Shown piece by piece: positions 22,401 through 33,103 of a stretch of 64,000 bases of DNA; position 1 is the first letter of the stretch, and each line of letters starts with the position of its first letter. The notes under the pieces were generated by a model. It saw only the letters and a program-made list of their open reading frames with translations. It had not been told where the DNA came from and did no database searches. Source of the stretch: Amblyomma americanum (lineage: Eukaryota > Arthropoda > Arachnida > Ixodida > Ixodidae); NCBI RefSeq assembly GCF_052857255.1, contig NC_135500.1, positions 102,750,548 through 102,814,547 of the forward strand, given 5' to 3'. Both the position numbers and the translations under genes were made by a program.

Positions 22401-23650
22401 AGTGTAGAGCTTACTAGTCTTCATAAAATCTAAAAGCGACAGCGGAAAACCGGCATTCTATTCCGGCACTAGGCTAACGGCGTTTTCGTGTCAGTTATTA
22501 CAGGTTCCTTTCGGTATTCATTCGGCGCTATTATTTTGTTTTTTAGTTCTTCGAGTTTTTCGAGTTCGAACTCGATTAAGGCTGTTTCCGTCTTACAAAG
22601 ACTAGAAGTTCCGGAATAACAAAGGTTTGCCAAAGAAGAATACTCAAACGCAACCATTACTTCTGATATAGGAGTACATATATGTACCACTGTGGTTGCA
22701 TGCTTTTCAGATATTCTTCAGCAGCTCGAATCATTGTTTTTTATACTATTTTCCCAACAAATGACCTTGATTTCGAGCCGACCAGTGAGATCCAGACGCA
22801 AGAAAGCTATCCATGACAGCAAAGATATTATAGCCAGGGCGTGCTCGACGTTCACACTATGGTTTGGTTTTCTGAAAACTGCACGCTCAAGGTGAAAAGT
22901 GGATTCTAATTCATTTAAGGAATGCAACATCAAATGGTTCCGATCCTTGGACTTGACAAAAATATTTGCGCATAGCCAAAATAGCGAAAGGCTATGCTAT
23001 TACTACAGTTGTACGGACGAATGTCTCTACAGCATACTCTAAGTTTGCACAGTTCTTGGGTTCTCGGTCGCTTCTCCTTCTGACAGATGCGCGGCACACT
23101 TAAGAATTCCTCCACACAAAAGAAGATCAATTCCACACATTATCTAGAAACGACATGGAATAAAACTCAACTTTATATCAGCCTGGCGACACGATGCCAT
23201 TCACGAATAAAAATTAAAAAAAAAAAACAAAATAAACAGTTCAAGTTTCTAGGAAGCATAAATCAAGGCAGATTTTATTTGTACTGACACCCAGGTGAAC
23301 ATTGTGTCCACTAAAGATAACCACGAACTAGCAAAGCAGGAAACTAGACCACCTGCGGTATTGTACGGAGAAGTTCATGAAGGCCGTTTAGGCGCAATGC
23401 GGCTGGATGAAAAACTGAAAAAAAAAATCATGGCTCTTGCCAGTGCACGGCGAGTGATTGCAGTTAAATTCTGCACTGCCGTTATATATTTATGCTCCTG
23501 TCAACAACTTTGCATTTGTTCAGCTCCGCATTTAAGCTATGTTTCGAAAGCATAGGAAAAGACAGCGGTTCAACTTCCGCATAAAGCCACAACCCCGAAG
23601 GGACATTGCTTTTTGCCCTGCTGGGTGCTTTGAGGTAACTGGAACATGCG
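19431..23650. other. 4.2 kb of unrecognised, mostly AT-rich DNA
   Basis: No supported gene. Small structures only: a hairpin with arms GCAGATTCT / AGAATCTGC near 21723-21747, a perfect palindrome CGAGTTCGAACTCG at 22561-22574, and two AATAAA-type signals near 22362 and 22383 with no open frame ending upstream of them. Confidence 0.4.
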
Positions 23651-24010
23651 GAGTGCTTGCGTACCATGATGCGTACAGTGATTTTGGCGCCTCGGTCAAC
23701 TCTGTGTGCAAGGCGAGCAGACTCCCCTCCGATTTCGATCGGAAGACCTCTCATGCCCTCCAGTGCCAGCACAGTGCACTCCAGACGTGGTTTTACGCGA
23801 CGGGCCGGTGGCGGCATGTGCGCTGCTGTCGCTCGAAAAAACTGCACGGAAACAGCTGCGGCGGGGCGCTCGCAATCGTCTGAGCCCGAATTGGAGACTC
23901 GGAGAGAGAGAAAGAAATAAGAAAATAGTGTGCGCCGCGCCGAGCGTGAAGCTGCGACGCAGGCTGGCATCGCTCCAAAGGTCTCCAGATGGGTGCGATG
24001 AATGAGCGCG
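23651..24010. other. GC-rich patch with overlapping open frames
   Basis: Several open frames overlap on both strands here, a common by-product of high GC. None has recognisable domain content. It may be part of a promoter or 5' untranslated region, or an unknown repeat. Confidence 0.25.
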
Positions 24011-25139
24011 GCCCGTTGCTTCAGTCCCGGCTGCTATCTAAACGCTGCGCGACAATCTTACGAAAGACTGAAGGGTGGGGAGTGCCCAGAATTGATAACG
24101 AAGATTTCGACGCAGATTTTTTTTTTCTATAGGAGGGGAGGGGGTATAGCCTGTGAATGTGGCGAGAAAGGAGTCGGTAAACGCCTGCTAAAACGTGAAC
24201 GCATTGTATGAGCGCGAATGACGAAATGTGTTAGGCTCGCATTACCAGCGTTTTCCATTAACCCCAAACTATCGCTGCTGATGCAACTAAAGAGCTGTGC
24301 ACGGGAATTTTCACATGCTCTAACACGGCATGATTTCAAGAGAGCCAGATAGTCTGTGTTGTGCGCATGGTTAACGGCGAGCACTTCCATACTGCTAAAT
24401 AGACTAAGAATCCACGGTCTCTCCGATCCGGATCGATAGCTCCATACCTTTGTCAACTCAGCCTACGTCAGTAGACGAATCCTGACAGGCACGTAACTCC
24501 ATTCTTACGGCTTCTATGGCGGACATTTGAGTGGACTGGTTTCTGAAGCTTGTACAGGCAAAGAGGTGAGCGGAAAATCTTGTAACCGATAGCTCACGAT
24601 TCGCAGGTTTCATATCTCGGCCGCTGGTTCCCGGAACACCACGAGCGGAGCGGCTGTCAGCTTGTACTCCCGCTGCAGCCACTGTCAACGGGTAGCGCAA
24701 CAAACAACACTGCCGGTCGGCGCACTAAAACCCACAAAGAACAGCCGTCATTGGAATCTCTGATTGTGGTTAACGGGTGCTGAAACAGCATCCTCCTTGT
24801 TTTTTCAGCCTTTTATGTTAGCACATAGTACGAGGCGCTGAAGAGATTGTCGTATAACTTTCGCAGCAATGAATACGTTAGGTGTCATACAAATGTCATT
24901 GCCTCCGAGTCTAGTGAAGGAATATGTCCTTAACTAGTGCTGTTTGCTAAGAAGGGAGAGTTTGTAGCTCGGGTTAGAGTTCACAGCCGCGGTGAAAAGC
25001 AACATAAAAATAAACACGCGTTCCACCTTTGACATTCCGACAGAGTTTGGACCAGAACACGCGCTTAAAAATAACGAACAATGGTGACAAGTCCTTGACG
25101 GCAGGCGTCACAGGGAGCGAAAAGATGCTCGCACAACAG
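24011..25139. other. Unrecognised sequence
   Basis: Nothing identified in this 1.1 kb. Confidence 0.4.
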
Positions 25140-25450
25140 GGCATGCGCTCAAACTCACGAGTTGGAATTCGCGGCTTCCTTGCCGTTGCGATGCATGCTT
25201 GCGCCTGTGCCTGCACGCACGCGCGCACGCCGCCCAGACAGGGAAACACCGAACGGGTGCACAGCGTCGGGCTCCTCTGGCGGCTCCGACGTTCAAATCG
25301 ATCCACCAAGACCGCCGTGCGAGGCCGCCGCTGTCGCCTGGCGCTCTTCTCGCTCAAGCCTCGTAAAGAGGACGCTAACCACCACAGCGCCTGGCGGGAG
25401 ATTCGAGGTGGGCACACCGCCCTGCCCATTTCTCTAGCACGAGTGGAACG
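25140..25450. promoter_or_regulatory. CpG-rich patch, candidate promoter or 5' exon (tentative)
   Basis: The richest run of CpG in the right flank of the SLC26 gene (for example GCACGCACGCGCGCACGCCG and GCGAGGCCGCCGCTGTCGCC). Open frames of 154 and 193 codons overlap on opposite strands, as expected from composition. Because E1 at 13296 needs an upstream exon on the right, this is one place where the SLC26 5' end could lie, but no splice-linked start codon was recognised. Pure inference. Confidence 0.2.
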
Positions 25451-27189
25451 CTTGGGAAAATGCAATTGCAGTGTTTTCTGCAGACTTCGATAAAAAAAAA
25501 GGCAGCGGCGGCTGCTGGGGCTGGAAGAACATATTGGAATTGAAATCGGGACCATTAAGCGTGAAAAGAATCGGTCGGTAAGTAATATTTATTGATATGG
25601 ATCTTACTGGGAGGTCTTGTTAAGGGGGAATAGGAAAAGGAAAATGAAATTAACTTCAAATCTGCACACTCAGAGTACTAAGGCCTGGTAAATAGACGGG
25701 ATGGCGGATTTTTTTTTTATTTTACGGCGTTCTGGAAATTCGCAGAGTCAATGGAGGCGGCAGTGCCAGCGGCAAATAGGATCCCGTTCTTTGTCTGTAC
25801 GAGGGGTAATGGAGCCAAAAGTGCACGTTACGACTGCGCTCCGAGACCAGAGCATCGAATTATCACTCCAAAGCGACGTTTACTATGGCTGCAGGAGGAG
25901 CGAACTTTTAGAAAAGAGCGCACGTGCGGATTTGAAATAAAATCAGGGCAATTGCGGCTTGAAAATAAATTGCAATAACACGAATGTTACTCGAGCTTGA
26001 AGCAGCGATGGCTCTGTCTCTATAAAATGCGCGCAGAAATGACAAAAAAGTAATTGTCATGGAAGGCAGGAAGACAATTTACTTGCTTTAATATGCCACC
26101 TAAGGGCATCAGGAGGCATTATTGCCCTCTTCCGGAAAACCAAAGCGCGAAAGCACCGGCGGCCGTCGCACTACAGGACGGCTGTACAATAAACAAAGAC
26201 TAAAAAAAAGAATAGGCGAGAGAAGCCAACAAAAAAGGCAGGTGTTTCCAGGTGGTGTTTCGCTCTGCTCCTTGGACAACGGCGACTACGACGGCTGCGA
26301 CGGCTGCGACGGGGAACGCAGAAAAAGGCGCCTAAGAGCTTTGCTCTAAATACAGAAAGGAGGCATGCGCGAACTACTGCGTCATGCAGAATGCATGCCC
26401 TATCACTGGGTGGGGTCGACGACGCGGAGACAGGACTGTACCGTCCGGAAGGACTTCAAAAGTCACATTCATTATGCGGCGTAACGGCTTGCTTGTTCCT
26501 TAGTAGCGGGTCAGCAATTTTTTCCGACAAGCTTTAGCGACGGACAAGAAAGAGTCCACACTTAAGCTTCAGTCTAAGAAAGAAAAGAATGCTTAGTGGC
26601 TTCTTTCGGACAAACATAATTTGTCACATGGATGATGCCTTTAAAAACTGACGCCGTGATTCCCTTTGAGCATAAAGCTTCATCACCTTCCATGGCTGCA
26701 CGAGTGTGTGACTCCTTAGACAGCACTCATGTTGCCTCATTCAGGATGGTCAGCTAGTCAAACCTGACATAGTCATCGGGAATCCGTTTCAGACGTTCCA
26801 GGGACTCTCGTTGAGGGAGTCAGACTGCATTGGACTAAAGCCACAGACGACTTTTTTAGAAGGCCAGCTAAACCGGTACACAGCGTCTTGGTGAATCCAA
26901 AAGGAAATGTTATGCTATCTTTTTACACAAAAAGTTTCTCACGTATTTATTCCGTCCATGTGACTTGCGCGCATTAAAGAGGCGGGCATGTCAGTGATGA
27001 ATTTCGCACAAAAATAACACATTTTATTTCTTTCTTTTGTTCCAATTATATCTCAGCGTGGTGTGGCTGCTGCTGTGCCCTTCGACTAACTTCGCTCATT
27101 TGTCCCTTTTGTACCAACAAGGTGGGCGCTCAGCCTAGTCAGAAAGAATGCAACTATACTAAAACCACAGCAGACACAGGCTGGTGGCA
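25451..27189. other. Unrecognised sequence
   Basis: About 1.7 kb with no recognised gene or repeat. A short tandem GGCTGCGAC run is at about 26293-26312. Confidence 0.4.
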
Positions 27190-27410
27190 GGCGACTTAAA
27201 TCTGGCCAACTACGCGTCCACGTGTTAGGAGTGACATGGTCGTTAAACTTCTCGGCCAGCCACTCCTGGGTAACGAGGGCTGTGTAGGGCGGGTGCCTAT
27301 TTTTGCTGAAAAACATAAGGTCTTCCTTTCAAAACCGTCTCTATCCAGGCCGTTACAACGGTGCCAAGCACCTCAATATGCCCATCAGCATTTACGCGGA
27401 GTCCTGCAAA
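27190..27410 (-). pseudogene. mariner-like (Tc1/mariner) transposase relic
   Basis: On the minus strand one frame reads GLRVNADGHIEVLGTVVTAW and IETVLKGRPYVFQQK. The next frame continues NRHPPYTALVTQEWLAEKFN, DHVTPNTW and SWPDLSRL. This matches the transposase layout '...YVFQQDxAPAHTAxxxQxWL...NxWPPxSPDLNPLD'. The second catalytic Asp (Q-Q-D) is replaced and a frameshift falls at that point. The third catalytic motif and both ends are not seen. Only about 75 codons survive; it cannot be active. Confidence 0.7.
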
Positions 27411-27426
27411 AACATTAGTAGGGTTT

Positions 27427-28120
27427 TAACGTAGTTAAACCCAGCAGACATGAGAAAGCATGTGTTTAGCGTGGTTGGATCATAGTTTTGCTTTGATGGG
27501 TTGTCAGCGCGTCTGGCGACGGTATTAGTTCGATAGCAGTATTAGTCGATGAAGACGACGACGTGCAATGCACAGCACGAGTGTGTGTTGCCGTGTAACA
27601 CGAGGCGTGATTGGATGCGGCGATAGCATAGCGCTTTCGTGCACTGGCCAGCGAAGCTTATCTGTTCGCGCCGCCGAGGTTTCAAAACTCATTCGCGGCA
27701 ATATTTATTTATGTCTGCACCCTCAAAGACAGGAACACCGCATGACTTTCGGTTGGGTTTGACTCATGAAGTAGTGACTTCCCACTAAATTGTCGCCGTA
27801 ATGATTTTGTGCAGACATCGAAGCACCGCAAACACGTACAAGCGCACAAAAACACAAACAAACGAAGAAAGAGACTGAGACACCACGAGCGCAAAAACCA
27901 CGAGCGCAAAAAGCGCTCGTGGTGTCTCAGTCTCTTTCTTCGTGTGTTTGTGTTTGTTGTGCGCTTGTACGTGCTTTCAATGCACCAACTCGCCCAACAG
28001 TCCGTGCTCGAAACACTAGTGAATTTCATAAGAATTGCGTGCAGCGTTTTGCAAAATAGAAACGAAAATTGCGTGGCGTTTCTTGAGGGCTGCGTGGGCT
28101 GGGGTACAGTTATTCTGTGT
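27427..28120 (+). repeat. Repeat C, copy 1 (tRNA-headed unit) with foldback insertion
   Basis: Blocks in order: TAACGTAGTTAAAC; GTGTTTAGCGTGGTTGG; GATGAAGACGACGACGTGC; GATGCGGCGATAGCATAGCG; TGGCCAGCGAAGCTTATCTG; a decayed B box; CGCGGCAATATTTATTT; TGCACCCTCAAAG; GCAGACATCGAAGCA; then, after an insertion, AAGAATTGCGTGCAGCG and TTGAGGGCTGCGTGGG. The same series occurs in pieces at 28642, 35224 and 40064-40370. In the other copy GCAGACCTCGAAGCATAAG runs straight on, so about 27828-28025 here is inserted material containing the foldback. Confidence 0.6.
27833..27973. repeat. Foldback (inverted repeat) with about 60-bp arms
   Basis: The left arm (27833-27892) and right arm (27913-27973) are near-perfect reverse complements: CACGTACAAGCGCACAA ... 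GAGACACCACGAGCGC against GCGCTCGTGGTGTCTC ... TTGTGCGCTTGTACGTG. The 20-base spacer repeats part of an arm (ACCACGAGCGCAAAA). No open frame lies inside. It could be a MITE-like foldback element or a local inverted duplication. Confidence 0.85.
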
Positions 28121-28324
28121 AATAATAATATTTGATAAAATATAACCGCTTTCTGACTTTTACGTGGACATTGTAATACCGTTGCTTTCATTTTAAATAA
28201 TGTTTAGAAAAGCAAAGAAACCAGGAAGGCAATCTAGACTTCCTCTCACAACATGGCGTTATAATTATCTGTGTTATTCCCCTGCAACAGACGTCAGTTG
28301 CTCAAAGAATAATTAGTTTTAGCT
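28121..28324. other. Spacer, nothing recognised
   Basis: AT-rich spacer between repeat C and the SINE fragment; nothing identified. Confidence 0.4.
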
Positions 28325-28450
28325 TGGTTTTGGTTTGGTTTTATGCAAATTAACGACCCAAAGCGGCACAGGCTATGAGGGGCGCAAAAGTGGAGAACCC
28401 CGGATAATTTCTACCATTTGGGATTCTTTGCAGGGACATTCACACACGAG
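28325..28450 (-). mobile_element. Ruka-like SINE 3' part, tail type B (fragment)
   Basis: In antisense it reads TTGGTTTGGTTTTATGCAAA, TTAACGACCCAAAGCGGCAC, AGGCTATGAGGGGCGC, then GTGGAGAACCCCGGA and TTTCTACCATTTGGGATTC. This is the body and the type B tail (compare ...CCCTCATAGCCTGAG... at 17006 and ...GACGTTAAACTCTCATAAAT at 56612). The head is absent. Confidence 0.65.
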
Positions 28451-28641
28451 CAATGTTTCCCTATGTCTTTGTGTATACAACCAAGATTGCTTTGGAGATA
28501 TTCCACCTTTTCAATAGAGAGAAGGATGACACCAAACATAGTGCGCGCCAGAATATTACACTGCGCCACACGCAATCGTAATAACCTAAGTAAACAGGAA
28601 TGTGGCGTGCGGATGTCCGGATAAAGAAAGTGGTACTCCTT

Positions 28642-28765
28642 TAACGTAGTTAAACAGAATATACCTGCGAAAGCTTGTGTTTAGCCTGGTTGGCACATGG
28701 TTTTGGTTTACTGGGTCGTCGAGACGTCTGCCTACGATATTAGACTCAGGTTAAGCTTAGATGCA
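28642..28765 (+). repeat. Repeat C, copy 2, first piece
   Basis: TTAACGTAGTTAAACAGAAT, GTGTTTAGCCTGGTTGG and GATATTAGACTCAGG align with the first 125 bases of copy 1. The match stops where the RTE element's tRNA-like leader begins. The copy appears to resume at about 35224 and again at about 40064. Confidence 0.6.
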
Positions 28766-30971
28766 GCGACGGTTAGATGCAGCGATGGCGCAAAGGTGGA
28801 GCATCCGCCTCGCGTGCAAGACGACCGGGGCTCGAATCCTGGTGCCACGCATTACTCCACCAGGTTTGAAAAAAAAAACTCCCTGTGTCGAATGTAATTG
28901 TACATACAACCAGGCCTGGGGTGCGGCCTGAGCTCGGTGACCAGAACCGACAGCGCACTCCCTCACCAGAGCAGGATTTGGCCACCCTGGTGCAGTACTT
29001 GGCCACAATCTTCCATGAACAAACCGATTAACCCTCAGCCCCCAGTGCCCAGCGGCTGCGGAACAACTGACCAAGGCGGCGGTCAGACATGTGACGCAGC
29101 GGAGGGTGCAAAGAATCTCAAGCCCCGCACAGGCCGCAATTAGAATCTGAGCCTTGCAACATTGAACGCTAGAACCTTATCTAGTGAGGATAGCCTAGCA
29201 GTGCTATTCGACGAACTAGCGGGCATTAAATTGGTTGTAATAGGGCTCATTAGAAAAACAGGTGAGGCGTGTACATTACTAAAGGACGGGAACATACTAC
29301 GCTATCGCGGATTAGCGGATAGACAAGAACTAGGTGTGGGATTTCTCATTAATCAGGACACAGCTGACAACTCAGAGGAGCTGTATAGTTTTAACGACAG
29401 GGTGGCAGCTATCGTAATTAGGCTCAATAGGAGGTACAAGCTGAAGGTGGTGCAGACCTACGCACCTACATCCATGCCATGATGACCAGGCCGTTGAAAG
29501 TTTCTGTGAAGGCGTGAAATAGGCCATGATGATAGGCCATGATGCGAAGGTGGACAAGAAGCAGGCTGGAGATCAGGAGGTAGGCGACTGTGGGATAGGT
29601 TCTACGTGAAGCAGGAGAGAGTTATTAGTAGAGTTCGCAGATAGAAATAATTTACAGATCGTCAATACCTTCTTCTGCAAACGAGAGAACAGGAAGTGGA
29701 CCTGGAAGAGCCCTAAGGGTGAGGCTGAAAATGAAATAGACTTCATACTATGCGCTCAACCTGGCATTGCTCAGGATGTGGACGTCCTCGGAAAGGTGGG
29801 CCGTAGCGACCACACAATGGTAAGGTCTCGAATTAGCTTGCGCTTGAAGAGGGAACGGAAGAAGCTAGTGAAGAGGAGGTTTATTAACGAATTAGCGGTA
29901 AGAGCGAAAATAGAGAAATTCAAGATATCGCTGCAGAACAGGTATTTTGCTTTAACTGAGGAAGAGTCTTAATATCCATACAGTGAACAATAATCTGAGA
30001 GCTATCATTACGGAGTGCGCAGTAGAAGTAGGTAGCAGGATGGTTAGACAGGATGCCGGCAAGCTATCTCAGAAGACGAAAGATCTGATTAAGAAACGCC
30101 AAAGCATGAGGGCGCCTAATTCTACAGACAGGATAGACTTAGTAGAGTTATTGAAGTTAATAAATAAGCGCAAGCGGGATACCCACCGTAAGGAAATTCA
30201 ATATGGAGAGAGTCCAGCATGCAATAAAGAACGGAGGTAGCCTGAAAGCGGTAAAGAGGGAACTAGGCATATGTAAAACTAAGATGTATTTTTTAAGGGA
30301 AAAGGACGGCAATGCTATTTGCAATATGAACAAGGTATTTAAAGTAGCCGAAAAAGTCTACACAAATTTATAAAGTACTCAATGTAATCAGAGCGTTCAT
30401 GAGACCAACAATAGCGCGAGACAGACAGTTGCGCACAGCAATGCGTCATCCCGCCAGTAACGTAAGAGGAAAGAAAGCCTTAAAAACAATGCAAAGAGGA
30501 AAAGCAGCTGGTGAGGATCAGGTAACAGCAGATCTATCGAAGGACGGTAGGAAAATTATGCTAGAAAAACTAGCCACCCTCTATACACAATGCGTAATGA
30601 CCTCGACCGTACCAGAAGCCTGGAAAAACGCAACCATTACCTTAATTCCTAAGAAAGTAGAGGCCAAGGACTTGAAAAATCAGACCGACCAGGCTACTGC
30701 CTATTGCGTAGAAGGTATTTACTAAGGTAATCGCTAATAGAGTCAGGGCAACCTTAGAAGATAATCAGCCAAATGATCAGGCAGGTTTTCGTAAAGGATA
30801 TTACACAATAGATCGTATTCACACTATCAATCAAGTGATACAGAAATGCGCAGAGTATAACCAACAGCTATATGTAGTCTTCATTGACTACGAGAAATCA
30901 TTGGACTTAGTGGAAACCTCAGCAGTCATACAGACATTGCGGAATCAGGGTGTAGAAGAGCCTTATGTCAA

Positions 30972-33043
30972 GAGAGAGAGGGTTTATTGACTTGAAAGGC
31001 AGAAAGGTTGGCCTGAAAAATATCTGGCCTGCTACTCTGCACTGGGGAAAGGGAAGAGGAGAAAAAAGAGGGTCACGATGGGGGGTGATGATGATGGGAA
31101 GAGGCAGATGAAAAAATAAATAAGAAATAAAAAATAGAAAATAAAAAGGCACACTTTCTAACATCACAAACGCGAAGCAAGGTCCGTGTCGCTTAAAAAG
31201 CGTCAGAGCGATCGCGTCGCCTGTACAGTTTTCAAACTATCTGGCTCAGCGCCGAGGATCAAATCCTCCGAGAGGGGCCTTGTATCCACAGACTTCAAAA
31301 CGGATGCAAGCACGAGTCTTTCATGTGCATATGCTGGACACACCACTAAAACATGTTCTGTCGTCTCTTGCACGCCACTTGTGGTACAGTCCGGGGAGTC
31401 CGCTTGTCCTATTAAATGCAAGTATTTGTGCGTGAAGGCGACGTTTAAACGCAGTCGATGGATTACGCATGCAATAGGGCGTGGTATTCCGCAATGAAAA
31501 GAAAAGGTCATCGCCGGTTCAAGCCGTTTAAGGCGTATGTGTCGAGTGTCTGGCAGGGCCAAGTACCTAGCTGTCGCGCTCCTCATTGATTTCGAAAGGA
31601 GACAAGTGGTGTCCTGTATAGAGAACGGCAAAGCTGTACGCGGCCCACTGCTGGAGGCGCTCCTTGCTTCAGCGTCGGCGGTCTCATTTCCATCGAATTC
31701 GAAGTGTCCAGGGATCCACTGAAACACTATACGTTGGCCTTTTTCCTAAGAAAATGACAGGAGACTAATGATTTCAAAGCCAGAGAATGGTAGGCGGCGT
31801 GGCATAGGAAGCATCCCAAAATTTCTAGCGCAGGTTTAGAGTCACTGAAAATGCACCACTCTTGAGGCGGTTCTCCGCAGGTGTGGCGAATGGCTTCCCG
31901 AAAGCCCGCAAGCTCTGCAGCGGTTGAAGTAGACTTGTGTATTAAAATGAATCTGCGGGTCGTCTGTTGAGCGGGAATTGCGAAAGCTGCTGTTGATGCC
32001 TTTGGTGACGCAGATCCATCCGTGTATACGTGCACACAGTTTTGGTATCCTGACCAGATGTAGGCAAGAGCAAGTTTCTTCAGTCCGATAACCAGCATCA
32101 CAGATTTTTGGATTATGCCAGGTATATGCAGGCATACTGAAAAATGAGCCATCACCCATGGTAGCTGCAAGGGATGATCCGGCAGAGCATTGTCTGATGG
32201 AAATTCGGACCCATGGAAGCGTAGTGCACGTGCAAAACTGCGGTCCGGTCGCTCATCAAGCATCTCCGTCAGCGGGTGACAGCGGTGCAGTGTAAGCGCG
32301 CGTAAATATACACGAAGTGGTTCGCGTGACAAGTAGATCGATATTGGGCACGCATGAGATTCCTCAATTGTGGTTTGTTCGAGGCACAACGTGGTAACCC
32401 GAGGCATACCTTGAGCGCCTGTGCTAGGACACTCTCTAATGTCCGCAAGCAGGAAATGCTCATGGTCGAGAATACAGGAAGGCTGTAACGAATGTAGCCT
32501 ATAAAGAAAGTATAGTAAAGTATTAGCAAGGAGCGCTCCTTTCGGCCCCATGTAATGCCTGCTACGAAGCGAAGAACATGGCAAAAAAGTCTTTTCTTTA
32601 GCATATTTGTATGCCTCGACCATGACAGATCGCGGTCAATGTTAACGCCCAAAAATCTGTGGTGGGACACATATGGTATTGAAAGCCCTTGAAGTGTTAC
32701 CGGGTAGCGGCAGACAGATTGGCGCGAGAATGCGACCACAGCACAATTTAGATTTGCTAAGTGCAAACCCTGACGTCGTAGGTACCATGAAGTAGACGAA
32801 ACGGCACGTTGTAATCTAGCGCGCATTTGCGGACGTGTCGAAGCCGAAGCCCAGATGCAGATGTTATCAGCATAGGCACTGGTGTGAATGTGAATGGGAA
32901 GTTTACTCACCAGTCCAATCAGTGCCATGTTAAATAGGGTTGGGCTGAGAACTCCTCCCTGGGGAACTCCTCGGCAAACCTGATGACGGGTAGTCTCTCC
33001 ATCAGGCGTAGACATGTAAACGGACCAGCCGTTGAGGTAGCTC
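30972..33043 (-). mobile_element. R1-like LINE, 5'-truncated, inside the RTE element
   Basis: Minus-strand ORF2 pieces in order from the right: GVPQGGVLSPTLFNMALIGL; AYADNICIW (the catalytic box reads A-D-N instead of A-D-D); LQGLSIPYVSHHRFLGVNID; VYTDGSASPKAST; TAAELAGFREAIRH; FSDSKPALEIL; IPGHFEFDGNETADAEARSA; and a terminal C..C..H..C zinc-finger-like stretch. The RNase H residues D, E, D and D are all present. Frameshifts fall near 32500-32620 and 31727. It is flanked by a perfect 15-bp target-site duplication, AGAGCCTTATGTCAA, at 30957-30971 and 33044-33058, which splits the RTE reading E-P-Y-V-N. Confidence 0.92.
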
Positions 33044-33103
33044 AGAGCCTTATGTCAACATACTAAAAGGTATATGTAGCAACTGCAAAGCTACCAAAGT
33101 CCT

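Noticed and set aside
24974..25555. 193-codon minus-strand and 154-codon plus-strand open frames
   Set aside because: They overlap in a CpG-rich patch on both strands and have no domain pattern; the length is explained by composition.
27709..28191. 160-codon open frame with a repetitive basic/hydrophobic middle
   Set aside because: It reads through the foldback and repeat C, so it is a by-product of those repeats.
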